DNA from: Sva-07 sp963710625
GTDB lineage: Bacteria; Actinomycetota; Acidimicrobiia; Acidimicrobiales; Ilumatobacteraceae
DNA: 64,000 nt
Direction of reading: 5' to 3'
NCBI GenBank assembly: GCA_963710625.1
Contig: CAVQBG010000022.1
Coordinates: 186,001 to 250,000 of the forward strand
Shown here: positions 8,342 through 18,356 of the stretch, piece by piece
How positions within the stretch are numbered: the first letter of the stretch is position 1
How the letters are laid out: each line of letters opens with the position of its first letter
Made by a program: the position numbers and the translations under genes
The notes under the pieces: model-generated
Database searches by the model: none
The model's input: the letters and a program-made list of their open reading frames with translations, nothing else
Told to the model about the DNA's origin: nothing

Positions 8342-11300
8342 TCAGCGGCGGTCACGGTCGGCATCGGTGGCGAACATCGCACCGACGGCGATCGCGAGGA
8401 CGGCGAACAGCGCGAGGCCGTTGAGGTGGTCGAAGTGGGTCGTCCAGCCGGCATTGGGGAACGGACGGTCGCGCCGTTCGATCCTGAGCACGGCGAGCGC
8501 GGTCAGCCCCAGCAGGGCGACACCGAGGAGTTCGTACACGCGGGTGACCCAACGTCCCCGTACCCGCATGCCGATCCCGTACGACACCGCCGCGGTGGCG
8601 AGCGCCGCGACGCCCCAGACCGGTGCGACGAGCGTGACGCTCGCGCCAATCAGGGTCGCAGCCGATGCCATCAGGTGCGGCCGCGACCGGCCGGGTTGTC
8701 CGGTCGCGAGTCGGGGAGCGCGCAGCCGCTGCGGTCGCAGACGGGCACCGGCGACGACCAGACCGATGCAGACGAGGACCCCCAGCGCCGAGACGGCGAG
8801 CCCGAGCGTGACCGGCCGCTGCGCCGTCCACCGGAACTCGACCCGGGTGGGCGAGGTGGTCGGAGCGAGCCACCAGCCGTTGAATCCACCGTCGACCAGA
8901 CGGCCACCGCCCAGCGATCGTCCGTCGACGCTGGCTTCCCAGGCCTCGTTGAACCCTTCGCCGAGCACGACCCAGCAGCCGTCCGGGCATGGCCCGACCA
9001 CGATGTCGCGGGCGCGCGGTTCGTTGCGGGTCACCTCGACGGGGATGTCGTCGAGAGCCGCTGGAGATCCACTGCGGTCGACCTCGTCGGTGAGAGCGAT
9101 GCGGTCGACCGTCAGTGCCGACGACGCCGATGACGCCAGGTCGTGAACGCCCGCCGACAGCTCCAGTGGGGCGCAGGCCGTTGCGGTGACCGGTTCGCCG
9201 TCGAGGAGCGCACCCACCGTGGTCTCGAAGGAGATCGGCACGGGCCGGGCGTCGACGTCGAGGAAATCGGGGGAGCACTCGACCGCGACGGTCGCCGTCC
9301 GATCGGTCGTCACCGGCTCGACGTCGAGCTCGGAGATCGCGGCCGGGAGGGCCCGCGGGTCGCCGTAACGGCGGTCGATCGTCGTGCGCTCGTCGATCGC
9401 GGTGACCTCGAACTCCAACGGCCCCGCGGTCGATGTGCGAACGAAGGCCTCGGGAAGCTGGATCACGCTGCGGCCGGACGCATCCGGCGGCGGCACGACC
9501 ACGTCGAGCATCTCGCCGTCGGCGCGCAGCTGCACTCCCGTGACCGGCGAGTACGGCCCTGTCGGCTGGTCGATCGCGAGGTCGGTGCCGAGCGGGCCGA
9601 CGGTGTCGAAGCCGAGGACGGCGCCGACCGAGTCGTCGAATCCGGTGACCCATGCGGTGCTGGGGTCGCCGTCGACCGCCGCGACGCCGCGTTGAGCGAC
9701 TCCACCGGTCACCCGCGTGCTGGCGACCGGCGAGGTCGACGACGTGGCCGCCGCGAGCAGGTCGACGAGGGCGGCATCGGTGGCGCGCCGATCGAGTCGG
9801 AGCGTCGCGGTGGCGTCGATTGTGCGCGGCGCCGGGAGGTCGAAACGGCGTCGGATCTCGGGTTCGGGATCGGCACGCCAGGGATCGGTCGGGTCGGTCC
9901 GCCACCTCGTGAACAGCAGGGCCAGGGGGACGTCGGCCTCGAGCGCGTCGAGCCCGTCGGTCGGTACCCGGATGATCTCCGTGGTCGGATCGAGGCCGAG
10001 GTCGATCTCGCTGAAGCCGACGCCGGCGAACGAAGCGGCCAACGGGAACAGGCCGGTGGTGACCTCCGTGATCTCGATCGTGACCGTTCCACCGGCCTCC
10101 ACCGCCGCGATGTCGATGGCCTGGCCGGCCTCCCCGAACGAGGTCTCGTCGAGTTCGACGACGACCGGAGCGTGATCGTCGACGGTGATCGTGACCGCAG
10201 CGATCGAGCGTCCGCCGGTTGCCGGAGTGGGTTGGCGTAGCCGCAGTGAGTCGATGCCACCCGCCGCCGTGGCTCCGTCGGCGAGGTCGAGCCGAATCCG
10301 TTCGCCGATCGGGTCGCCGTGATCGGCGACGGTCCACGCCGTGGTCGGATCGCCGTCGATCGCGAACACTGCGCGGTCCTCGGGGCGGTAGGCGAAGGGC
10401 TCGCCGTAGCTCGATGCGATCGCCCGGACCGGACCGTCCTGGATGGCGACGGTCTGCCGATCGGGGTCCGGCGCGAAGACATCGAGGCGCTGGTCGGCGC
10501 TGGTGGTATCGAGCACGTCGATCGCACGCCCGCCGGGTTCGGTGTGCCCGCGGACGTCCTGCGAACCCCGCCAGTGGTGTGCCTGGTCACGGTTGGAGTC
10601 GGTGACGATCAGCAGGTCGGCGTCGGCGAGGGCCTCGTCGAGCGCGTCGTCGTCGAGCGAGGCGCTGTAGCGGACCAGTTCCCGACCCGACAGCAGTCCG
10701 GCGGCCGCGGCGTCGACGATCCCGTCGCCGGAACCGGAGAGGACCACCGAGGAGGTCTTCGCCCGGACGACACCGACGGGATCCTCGACGGGCACGAGGG
10801 CCACCGGCGACAGCGGGCGCCCCACCGATGGGTCGATGAGCGCGGTGGGATCGATCATCGGGACCTCCGGCGCGTTCACCGACGGCTCGCCGAAGCGTTC
10901 GGCGGCGCCGAGCCCCGACGGCCTCACCGCTCGGGTGGCGTCGGCGGTCAGCAGCGCGTCGACGAGCTCGGGTCGAGCGGTGCGGAACCGCTCGAATGCG
11001 GCGTCGTTCGACAGCCAGAGCGTGTCGCTACCGAGCAGGCGGGCTACCGGGGCGACGGCGTCGGCCTCGATCGTGCCCTCCTGGAACCGGTCGTCGAGCG
11101 CGAAGAGCAGATCCATCGCCGCGGCCGAGCCGAGCGGGAGCAGATCCCGGGTGACCAGCGGCTTCTCCGAGAGGCCCACGAGGGGCGGGTCCACGGTGTA
11201 GCCCCATCGGAACGCACCGAACTCGGCCCCGGGGAGCTGCAGCACCCGGGCGTCGGGATCGGTGCGGTCGAGTGCGTCGACCGCCGCATCCCATGCGGCC

Positions 11301-12685
11301 GGTGGATCCTGATCGCGGTCGATCGCGGGATCGACGAACGCCCGATTCCACAGCGACGGCAGGTTGGCGATCGCCAGCAGCGTCACACCGAGCGCCGCAG
11401 CGAGCCTGAGGCCGACGCCCGACCGGGCGTCGTCGCTCGCCGGGAGGCGTGCCGGCAGCGCGGTCACGAGCGCGCCGGCGCCGAGCGCGATGCCGATCAG
11501 GAACACGGGGATGGCGCGAGTGCTGCTGCGCAGTGCCAGTGCCAGCCCGGACCCATCGTCGTTGACGAGCAGCGCCATCAACGGTGACGGCTGGTCGATC
11601 GGGTGGACGCCGACGGCGAGCACGGCCCCGACTGCCACGCACATCGCGGCGAATCGGCGTTGCGGCCACGACGTGAGTGCGAGGCCGATCAGGCCGACGA
11701 TGACCGCCGCGTAGCTGACCGCGATCGTGCGGAGGCTGACCAGGTGGTCGAACGATGCGGTGGTCGTCGGGCCGAACGCATCTCGTTGGTAGAAGAGCCA
11801 GTAGCCCAGGCCCCGGGTCACCTCGGAGCCGGTGGCGTTGCGGCTCACGTCCTCGACCGTCTCGGAGTAGTTCAACACCGGGGCTCCGTAACGGCCCTGC
11901 ACGATCAGCATGCTGATCCACCAGATCGACACGGTCAGGCACAGCACCGCGATGCGTGCGGCGACACCGATCGCCTGTCGCCACGAGATCCGACCCTGCC
12001 ATGTGGTGTGGACGATCCAGAGCACGGGCGCGGGCACGATCATCGCAAGGGTGGTGGCGTTGGCGGAACCGACCGTCGCGACGATCAGTGCGATCAGCGC
12101 CGGGTCGCGCCACGGACCGAGACGATGGCGCCAACCTGTCGGCTCGAACCCGTCGCCGGCGATCGGCTCGTCGGGCTCCGCTGCTCGTGTGGCCCGGACC
12201 GTCAGCGCCACGATCCAACCGAGACCGGCCCAGGGCAGCAGGAGCAGCGAGGTCCGCGAGATGTACGGCAGCAGGTACGGCGACGTCTGGTACACGACGG
12301 CGGCGGCCACGGCGCCGAGCGTCGACACGCCGAGCAGGCGCGCGGCCCACATCGTGCCGACACCGGCCAGGAAGACGATCGTGCCGATCCACAGTCGGTG
12401 AGCGAACCAGTCGGGCAGGCCGACGCCGTCGAACAGCAGGTACCACGGCCCGCTCGGCCACAGGTAGGTGATCTGCTGGTGGGGGACCCACCCGGCGAAC
12501 TGGTCCGGTTCGAACGTCGAGGCCGCCCGACCGAGCAGCCGGGCGGGATCGAAGTACAGGTAGAGCTTGGTGTCGGCCGGCATGCGCCCGGGCGAGCTGG
12601 CCAGCGTGGGGACGTAGGCGAGGATCGCGAGCAGCGCGACGCCCGCAGCGGTGGAGTGACGGCCGAGGCGGGCCGTCAGGCTCAT
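8342..12685 (-). CDS. AftD-like alpha-(1->3)-arabinofuranosyltransferase, copy 2
   Basis: This 1447-residue protein is a paralogue of the downstream gene with the same plan. It has a GT-C membrane core with the loop GRMPADTKLYLYFDP, then a long outer part with sugar-binding-like segments (FAIDGDPTTAWTVADH, VDGDPSTAWVTGFDD), and C-terminal helices near 1310-1440. The start is ATG 12685, which overlaps the stop of the PIG-V-like gene (ATGA), so the operon is translationally coupled. Sequence identity between the two copies is only moderate by eye, which points to an old duplication with possibly different linkages. Mycobacteria usually carry one AftD. The acceptor (arabinogalactan, lipoglycan or another polymer) cannot be decided here. 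Confidence 0.87.
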   Translation of the reverse strand: MSLTARLGRHSTAAGVALLAILAYVPTLASSPGRMPADTKLYLYFDPARLLGRAASTFEPDQFAGWVPHQQITYLWPSGPWYLLFDGVGLPDWFAHRLWIGTIVFLAGVGTMWAARLLGVSTLGAVAAAVVYQTSPYLLPYISRTSLLLLPWAGLGWIVALTVRATRAAEPDEPIAGDGFEPTGWRHRLGPWRDPALIALIVATVGSANATTLAMIVPAPVLWIVHTTWQGRISWRQAIGVAARIAVLCLTVSIWWISMLIVQGRYGAPVLNYSETVEDVSRNATGSEVTRGLGYWLFYQRDAFGPTTTASFDHLVSLRTIAVSYAAVIVGLIGLALTSWPQRRFAAMCVAVGAVLAVGVHPIDQPSPLMALLVNDDGSGLALALRSSTRAIPVFLIGIALGAGALVTALPARLPASDDARSGVGLRLAAALGVTLLAIANLPSLWNRAFVDPAIDRDQDPPAAWDAAVDALDRTDPDARVLQLPGAEFGAFRWGYTVDPPLVGLSEKPLVTRDLLPLGSAAAMDLLFALDDRFQEGTIEADAVAPVARLLGSDTLWLSNDAAFERFRTARPELVDALLTADATRAVRPSGLGAAERFGEPSVNAPEVPMIDPTALIDPSVGRPLSPVALVPVEDPVGVVRAKTSSVVLSGSGDGIVDAAAAGLLSGRELVRYSASLDDDALDEALADADLLIVTDSNRDQAHHWRGSQDVRGHTEPGGRAIDVLDTTSADQRLDVFAPDPDRQTVAIQDGPVRAIASSYGEPFAYRPEDRAVFAIDGDPTTAWTVADHGDPIGERIRLDLADGATAAGGIDSLRLRQPTPATGGRSIAAVTITVDDHAPVVVELDETSFGEAGQAIDIAAVEAGGTVTIEITEVTTGLFPLAASFAGVGFSEIDLGLDPTTEIIRVPTDGLDALEADVPLALLFTRWRTDPTDPWRADPEPEIRRRFDLPAPRTIDATATLRLDRRATDAALVDLLAAATSSTSPVASTRVTGGVAQRGVAAVDGDPSTAWVTGFDDSVGAVLGFDTVGPLGTDLAIDQPTGPYSPVTGVQLRADGEMLDVVVPPPDASGRSVIQLPEAFVRTSTAGPLEFEVTAIDERTTIDRRYGDPRALPAAISELDVEPVTTDRTATVAVECSPDFLDVDARPVPISFETTVGALLDGEPVTATACAPLELSAGVHDLASSASSALTVDRIALTDEVDRSGSPAALDDIPVEVTRNEPRARDIVVGPCPDGCWVVLGEGFNEAWEASVDGRSLGGGRLVDGGFNGWWLAPTTSPTRVEFRWTAQRPVTLGLAVSALGVLVCIGLVVAGARLRPQRLRAPRLATGQPGRSRPHLMASAATLIGASVTLVAPVWGVAALATAAVSYGIGMRVRGRWVTRVYELLGVALLGLTALAVLRIERRDRPFPNAGWTTHFDHLNGLALFAVLAIAVGAMFATDADRDRR

Positions 12686-13923
12686 GGGATGACGCCGAAC
12701 ACGGCGTAGAGGCCGGTGAGCGTGGCCAGGCCGGCGCCGCAGACCACCAGCGTCGCATCCCAACCGAGATACTCCCAGCTCGCACGGTGATCCGACTCCT
12801 GCTCGGTTGCCTCCGGCCACCATGCCGCCATCGCGATGAAGAACGGGAACGCCGTGAACAGGAACCGCGGGCGGGCGGTCACCGTCTCGGGGATCAGCAT
12901 CAGTGCCACGACGACTGCGCAGTAGGCGACCAGGGTCCAGGGCAGGCGGGCCTTCCAGGCGCAGTACACCATGAAGACCAGCACCGCCATCGACAACGCC
13001 GTGAGCGCGTCGGCGGGCGACGACAGCGGGTGGGTGACGAACCCCCATGTGTTGGCGACCGCCGTCGCACCGAAGCTGGTTCCCTCCGACCAGGCCTCAC
13101 GCTGCACCCGGAACCACGCACCTCGTTCGCCTGCGGTGTGGTCGACGTACCACTGGAACACCAGGAACCCGATCGGGGCGAGTGCGACCGCGACGAGTGA
13201 TCGCCACTCCCGCGAACGTCGGATCGCCAGGAAGCTCGCCACGGCGCAGGCAGCGACCAGCGCGATGCCGTTGGGGCGTGTCGCGGTTGCGAGCCCGGCC
13301 GCGAGCCCGGCGAGCAGCCAGCGCTCGTCGATCAGCAGGATCAGACACGCAGCGGCCAGGACGATCAGCAGCGCTTCGGAGTAGGCGAACGACAGGATCG
13401 CGCTTCCCGGGAACACGGCGTAGAGCGTCATCGACCGGGCAGCGATCGACACGGTGTAGAGGCGTCTGGCCAGCAGGCCGACCAGGACCACCGACACGGC
13501 GCCGAGCACGAAGTTGAGGAACAGCGCGGCGAGCGTGTCGCCACCGGGAAGCACCCAGTCGAGGGCTCGGACCGTCCACGGGTACAGCGGGAAGAATGCC
13601 GCCCGCGCCTCGAGCTGCTCATAGGTGATGTCGGCGGGGATCGAGTCGGGATAGCCCCGTCGGACGAGTTCGAGATACCACCGGCCGTCCCACGAGGTCA
13701 GGACCTCGCCGATGATCGTCGCTGCACCTCGTTCGGGTTCGCCGTCTGCCCGTGCGTCGACGGTCATCTGTGCGGCTCGCACCGCGGTGGCACCGATCAC
13801 GCACAGTCGTGAGACCAGGTACACGCCGAGGCCGACGACCAGCGCGCGTGTCCAGCTCGCCCGATCGGAGTCGGCGGCCGGCCCGGTCGAGTCGGTCTCC
13901 GCCGCCGTACTGCCCGTGAACAT
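12682..13923 (-). CDS. PIG-V-like polyprenol-phosphate-mannose-dependent mannosyltransferase
   Basis: This is a 413-residue multi-pass protein with around ten hydrophobic helices. The first outer loop holds TSWDGRWYLELVRRGYP, the WD...WYL..A..GY signature of PIG-V/Gpi18-like GT-C mannosyltransferases, in which the Asp is catalytic. LLATATRPNG-like features recur in TATRPNGIAL. The start is ATG 13923: TAGCTT lies 7 nt upstream, as at many leaderless genes here, and a longer reading frame would extend into the divergent gene. It is the first gene of the leftward operon with two AftD-like enzymes and a polyprenol-phosphate-mannose synthase, which would supply its donor. The acceptor is unknown. 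Confidence 0.82.
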   Translation of the reverse strand: MFTGSTAAETDSTGPAADSDRASWTRALVVGLGVYLVSRLCVIGATAVRAAQMTVDARADGEPERGAATIIGEVLTSWDGRWYLELVRRGYPDSIPADITYEQLEARAAFFPLYPWTVRALDWVLPGGDTLAALFLNFVLGAVSVVLVGLLARRLYTVSIAARSMTLYAVFPGSAILSFAYSEALLIVLAAACLILLIDERWLLAGLAAGLATATRPNGIALVAACAVASFLAIRRSREWRSLVAVALAPIGFLVFQWYVDHTAGERGAWFRVQREAWSEGTSFGATAVANTWGFVTHPLSSPADALTALSMAVLVFMVYCAWKARLPWTLVAYCAVVVALMLIPETVTARPRFLFTAFPFFIAMAAWWPEATEQESDHRASWEYLGWDATLVVCGAGLATLTGLYAVFGVIP

Positions 13924-13930
13924 CGGTGCG

Positions 13931-13936
13931 AAGCTA
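13931..13936 (-). promoter_or_regulatory. -10 hexamer TAGCTT, leaderless start of the arabinan operon
   Basis: TAGCTT on the minus strand is separated by 7 nt from ATG 13923, placing the transcript start at or next to the start codon. No Shine-Dalgarno sequence is present. Confidence 0.6.
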
Positions 13937-14025
13937 GCAGCGCGGGGTCCGTCGAACGGGGCGCCGCGATCGTTTCGGGTGTGTGAATCCGAGCCGATGA
14001 CCGCATGCAGGCCCTTGACGTTTTG

Positions 14026-14031
14026 TACAGT
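14026..14031 (+). promoter_or_regulatory. -10 hexamer TACAGT, leaderless start of the molybdenum hydroxylase operon
   Basis: TACAGT lies 8 nt before ATG 14040. A TTGACG at 14015-14020 is only 5 nt away and cannot be its -35 element. The intergenic region of 116 nt also carries the divergent promoter for the arabinan operon. Confidence 0.55.
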
Positions 14032-14039
14032 CTCGCGGC

Positions 14040-14903
14040 ATGACGGTCCATCTGCCCGACTCGGTCGCCGCCGCCGTCGAGGCACTCGCGGTGGACCGCT
14101 CGGCGACAGTGCTCGCCGGCGGTACCGACCTGATGGTCGAGGTCAATGACGGCCACCGGCGCCCGGACAGCAGTGTCGTCGTGGTGAACCGGATCCCCGA
14201 GCTGCGATCGTGGCGACGCGATCCGGCCGCCGCAACCGTCACGATCGGCGCCGCCGTGAGCTATCGCGAGATCGAGACCGGCCCCCTGGCGCAGCTGCTC
14301 CCGGCGCTGGCCGAGGCGGCGCGAACGGTGGGGTCGCCGCAGATCCGCAATGCCGGCACCCTCGGAGGCAACCTCGGCACCTGTTCGCCGGCCGGTGACG
14401 GTCTGCCGGTGCTCTCGGCGCTCGACGCCACTGTCGAACTCGCGTCGGGCACGGGACGGCGCACGCTGCCGGTCGGCGAGTTCATGCTCGGTGTGAAGCG
14501 GACGGCGCTGACGCAGGGTGAGATGATCGTGTCGGTCACCGTGCCCCTCGTCGAGGGATGGCAGGGCTATGCGAAGGTCGGGGTCCGCAATGCGATGGTG
14601 ATCGCCGTGGCGAGCGCCTGCGTCGTGCTCGATCGATCGCACGAACGGGTCGCTGTCGCCCTCGGATCGGTCGGGCCCACGATCCTGCGGTGTCCGCATG
14701 CGGAGCAGCACCTGGCATCGACGATCGATTGGAGCAACCTCGGCGTCGCGCCCGAGGATCTGGTGACGTTCGGTGAGCTGGTGTCGAGCGAGAGTCGCCC
14801 GATCACCGATCACCGTTCGACCGCGGAGTACCGGCGCCACGCCGTCGGCGTCCTGGCCCGTCGGTTGGTACGGCGGGCATCGAGCAACGAGTTGGCGGCA
14901 TGA
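14040..14903 (+). CDS. molybdenum hydroxylase FAD-binding subunit (XdhB/CoxM type)
   Basis: This 287-residue protein is the medium, FAD-carrying subunit of a xanthine-dehydrogenase-family enzyme and passes electrons from the 2Fe-2S clusters to FAD. VLAGGTDLMVEV near residues 25-36 and RNAGTLGGNLGTCSPAGDGLPVL near 100-122 are the two FAD-binding loops. The Tyr common in TIGGN-type loops is absent, as in many CoxM-like subunits. The gene ends in ATGA overlap with the fused 2Fe-2S/Mo subunit, so the two are translated together and form one complex. It appears to be leaderless. Xanthine is a likely but unproven substrate; related enzymes oxidise nicotinate, aldehydes or CO. Confidence 0.9.
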   Translation: MTVHLPDSVAAAVEALAVDRSATVLAGGTDLMVEVNDGHRRPDSSVVVVNRIPELRSWRRDPAAATVTIGAAVSYREIETGPLAQLLPALAEAARTVGSPQIRNAGTLGGNLGTCSPAGDGLPVLSALDATVELASGTGRRTLPVGEFMLGVKRTALTQGEMIVSVTVPLVEGWQGYAKVGVRNAMVIAVASACVVLDRSHERVAVALGSVGPTILRCPHAEQHLASTIDWSNLGVAPEDLVTFGELVSSESRPITDHRSTAEYRRHAVGVLARRLVRRASSNELAA

Positions 14904-17738
14904 GCGCCAGGACGAGCGACAGCGACCACTACGTCCTCGACGTCAACGGTGATCGCCGGGAGGTGACCGACTCGTGGCTGGGCGAGAGCCTGCTCGACGT
15001 GCTGCGGGATCGTCTCGGGCTGATGGGCACCAAGGGCGCCTGTGAGCAGGGCGAGTGTGGGTCGTGCAGCGTGCTGCTCGACGGGGTGCTGGTGTGTTCG
15101 TGTCTCGTGATGGCGGCGAGCGCGGTCGGTCAGCCGATCGTCACGATCGAAGGCGTGGCGCCGGTCGGTGCGCCCTCCGACGTCCAACGGGCCTTCGTCG
15201 AGGCGGGCGCCGTGCAGTGCGGGTTCTGCACCCCGGGGTTGATCATGGCGGTCCACGACCTGCTCGAGCGGTCTGCCACGCCGTCGGACACCGAGATCCG
15301 TGAGGAGCTCGCCGGCAACGTGTGCCGCTGTACGGGCTATGGACGGATCATCGACGCCGTGCAGCAGGTCGCCGTTGCCCGTCGGGGTGACCCCGGGTCC
15401 GGGGACCGAGCGATGAGCGTCGTCGACACGGCGGTCACGTCGGGGACCGGCACCCGCCACGGCACGATCGGAACGTCGCCGACCAGGCCCGACGGCACCG
15501 CGAAGGTGCAGGGGAGCTTCGAGTTCTCCTCCGACCTCTCCGCCGACGGATGTCTGTGGGGGGCAACGCTGCGATCGCCGCATCCGTACGCCAGGATCCG
15601 CTCGATCGACGTCAGCGGTGCCTGGAAGATCGACGGGGTGGAGACGGTGGTCACCGCCGCCGACGTTCCCGGCCAGACGACCTACGGCCTGATCAGCCAG
15701 GACCAGCCGGTGTTCGCGTCCGACGTCGTCCGCTACGTCGGGGAACCGATCGCCGCGGTGGCCGCCGACCACCCCGAGACCTGTCGACGGGCGCTCGCCG
15801 CCATCGTGGTCGACTACGAGGTGCTCGAACCGCTCCTCGACCCGGAGGCGGCGATCGACGGCAGTCACCCATCGATCCACCCCGACGGCAACCTGATCCG
15901 ACATCAGCGCATCGTGTGCGGCGACGCCGCGGCGACCGGCGACGTCGTCGTCGAGGGCACGTACGAGATCGGCATGCAGGACCAGGCGTTCCTCGGTCTC
16001 GAAGCGGCGCTCGCCGTCCCCGATGCGGGCGGCGGCGGTGTCGAGTTGCACGTCGCCACGCAGTGGTTGCACGAGGACCGCGCCCAGATCGCGGCATGTC
16101 TCGATCTCCCGGTCGACGCGGTGCGTCTCGTGCTCGGCGGTGTCGGCGGGGCGTTCGGTGCACGCGAGGACATCAGCCTGCAGGTCCACACGTGTCTGCT
16201 CGCACTGCGGCTGGGCCGTCCCGTGCGGATCGCCTACAGCCGGGCGGAGAGCTTCCTCGGTCACGTGCACCGGCACCCGGCGACGATCTGGATGCGCCAC
16301 CACGCCACCTCGGCGGGCGAGATCGTCAAGATCGAGTCGCGGATGGTGTTCGACGGCGGGGCCTACGCGTCGACCTCGTCGGCGGTGCTGATCAACGCGG
16401 TCACCCACACGCAGGGGCCGTACCGGTGCGCGAACGCCGTCGTCGACGGCTACGCCGTCCGGACGAACCACCTCCCGTGCGGCGCGATGCGCGGGTTCGG
16501 CGTGGTGCAGGCCTGTTTCGCCCACGAGTCGCAGATGGACAAGCTGGCCCTGGCCTGCGGTGTCGACCCGGTGGAGATCCGCCTGCTCAATGCGATGCGC
16601 ACCGGCGACGCCTTGATCACCGGGTCAGCCGGTCCTCAACGTCGCGCCGGTCGAACGCTGCATCCGCGACACCGCGGCGCTGCCGCTGCCCGACGAACCG
16701 ATCGGCGGTCGGCCCGATGGCGACGGCATCTCCGACGTGATGAAGCTGCCCGGCGGGGCCGGCCGCACCGCCGGCCGAGGGGACATCGTCCGCGGGATCG
16801 GATGGGCCGTGGCGATCAAGAACCTGATGTACTCCGAGGGTTTCGACGACTACGCCACCGCCCGCTGCCGCCTCGCCGACGGGGTCGCGACGCTCAAGTT
16901 CGCCACCTCCGAGGTCGGTCAGGGCTTCGTGACGATCGCCCCGCAGATCGCTCGCACGATCCTCGGCGTCGACGAGGTCGTCCTCGATCGCATCGACACC
17001 CAGGTCGGCTCGGCGGGCTCGACGTCGGCGTCGCGCCAGACGTGGATGAGCGGCGGAGCGGTCGATGCCGCCTGTCGAACCGTGCGCGAGCGCATGTTCG
17101 AGCAGGTCGGGCGGGTCCACGACGTCGATCCGATCCGCCTGGCCGTCGACGGGACCGACCTCGTCGACACCGTCTCCGGGTGGCGGTTGTCGGTGGCCGA
17201 GGCGACCGCCGGCATCGAGTTCGACGAGACGGTCGAGTACCGGCATCCGGCCACCGAGGAACTCGACGAGAACGGCCAGGGCAACTGCCACACGGCGTTC
17301 GCGTTCGTGGCCCATCGCGCCGTCGTCGACGTCGACCCGGAGCTCGGCCTCGTCAAGGTCGTCCAGATCGCCACGGCGCAGGACGTCGGACGGGCGCTCA
17401 ACCCGCTGTCGGTGATCGGCCAGATCGAAGGCGGCATCGCCCAGGGTCTCGGGCTGGCCGTGATGGAGGAGATCATCCAGGTCGACGGCGTGATCCGCAA
17501 CGGCAACTTCACCGACTACCTGCTGCCGACGTTCCTCGACATGCCCGAGGTCGTCGCGACGCTCGTCGAGGAACCCGATCCGCACGCTCCGCTCGGAGCG
17601 AAGGGGGTCGGCGAGCCGCCGTGCATCTCCTCGACGCCGGCGATCGTCAATGCGATCCGCGACGCCCTCCGGCAGGTCGACGGCGTCGGCAAACCCCTCG
17701 ATCGCGTCCCCGTCCGCCCCGCCGACATCTGCCTCTGA
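14900..17738 (+). pseudogene. fused 2Fe-2S and molybdopterin subunit of a xanthine-dehydrogenase-like enzyme, one frameshift
   Basis: The first ~165 residues are the 2Fe-2S domain: CEQGECGSC with a later Cys binds the ferredoxin-type cluster, and QCGFCTPG plus CRCTGYGRI bind the second. The remainder is the molybdopterin domain with GVGGAFGAREDIS, MRGFGVVQ and, near the end, LGAKGVGEPP containing the catalytic Glu. The frame breaks at GGG 16622-16624: reading one G fewer continues ITGQPVLNVAPVERC without loss, and the rest (frame of 16737-17738) is intact. Repaired length is 945 residues, normal for the fusion. The start at ATG 14900 overlaps the FAD gene. Either the gene is newly inactivated or the base is a sequence error. 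The fusion of both subunits on one chain is less common than separate genes. Confidence 0.85.
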
Positions 17739-17760
17739 TGCGGTGCGTCGAGGCGTCAGA

Positions 17761-17784
17761 CAGCAGGGGTCAGACCGCCTGCTG
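17761..17784. repeat. palindrome CAGCAGG...CCTGCTG around GGGGTCAGACC
   Basis: Arms 17761-17767 and 17778-17784 flank GGTCAGACCG. The core resembles the GGGGTCAGACCCC palindromes known from REP-type elements. A similar, stronger hairpin lies at 34640-34675. It sits in the 97-nt gap after the molybdenum hydroxylase and could also act as a weak terminator. Confidence 0.45.
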
Positions 17785-17821
17785 CAACGCGGATGTCGGC
17801 GGTGTCAGGTTCCGGTGCGGC

Positions 17822-17827
17822 TAGGTT
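17822..17827 (+). promoter_or_regulatory. -10 hexamer TAGGTT of the phosphoribosyltransferase
   Basis: TAGGTT is followed by 8 nt and ATG 17836; no ribosome-binding site is present, consistent with a leaderless transcript. Confidence 0.5.
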
Positions 17828-17835
17828 CGCAGCCC

Positions 17836-18333
17836 ATGCCTGACGAGCGCGAGATCATGACCTGGGACGTCTTCGGGACGGCCTCCCGCGACCTGGCGCA
17901 GATGGTCGTCGACAGCGGATACGAGCCCGACATGGTGCTGGCGATCGCCCGCGGCGGACTGCTGATCGGCGGGGCGATCGGCTATGCGCTGTCGGTCAAG
18001 AACGTGTACACGATGAACGTCGAGTTCTACACCGGCGTCGACGAGCGTCTGGAGGTGCCCCGCATCCTGCCGCCCGCCCCCGACTTCGTCGACGTCTCCC
18101 ATGCCCGCATCCTGATCGTCGACGACGTGGCCGACACCGGCCACACGTTGCGTTCGGTGCAGCAGTTCTGCGCCGGCAAGGTCGCCGAGGTGCGCACGGG
18201 CGTGCTCTACGAGAAGTCGCACTCCCTGGTGAAGTGCGACTACATCTGGAAGCGCACCGACCTGTGGATCAACTTCCCGTGGAGCGACAAGGACCCGGTC
18301 GCCAAACGCGACTGGACCGTCAAGGACGCCTGA
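17836..18333 (+). CDS. type I phosphoribosyltransferase, xanthine/guanine-type
   Basis: This 165-residue protein has the PRPP-binding motif ILIVDDVADTGHT at residues 92-104 and the LAIARGGLLIGG loop at 35-46. It closes with WINFPWSDKDP, similar to the end of Gpt/xanthine phosphoribosyltransferases. It would salvage a purine base to the nucleotide in the cytoplasm. The start at ATG 17836 (MPDEREIM) fits the upstream TAGGTT; a longer upstream frame overlaps the previous gene and is not used. Its position next to a xanthine-dehydrogenase-like operon supports a purine role, though the base specificity cannot be read from sequence. Confidence 0.88.
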   Translation: MPDEREIMTWDVFGTASRDLAQMVVDSGYEPDMVLAIARGGLLIGGAIGYALSVKNVYTMNVEFYTGVDERLEVPRILPPAPDFVDVSHARILIVDDVADTGHTLRSVQQFCAGKVAEVRTGVLYEKSHSLVKCDYIWKRTDLWINFPWSDKDPVAKRDWTVKDA

Positions 18334-18356
18334 ACTCGACGCGGCCGGCGCCGCGA

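Noticed and set aside
14015..14031. TTGACG plus TACAGT as a classical -35/-10 promoter
   Set aside because: The spacing is only 5 nt; 16-18 nt would be needed. TACAGT alone was kept as a leaderless -10.
16600..16640. Programmed ribosomal frameshift in the molybdenum hydroxylase
   Set aside because: No slippery heptamer or downstream pseudoknot was seen, and the same type of break recurs in five neighbouring genes with different local sequence.
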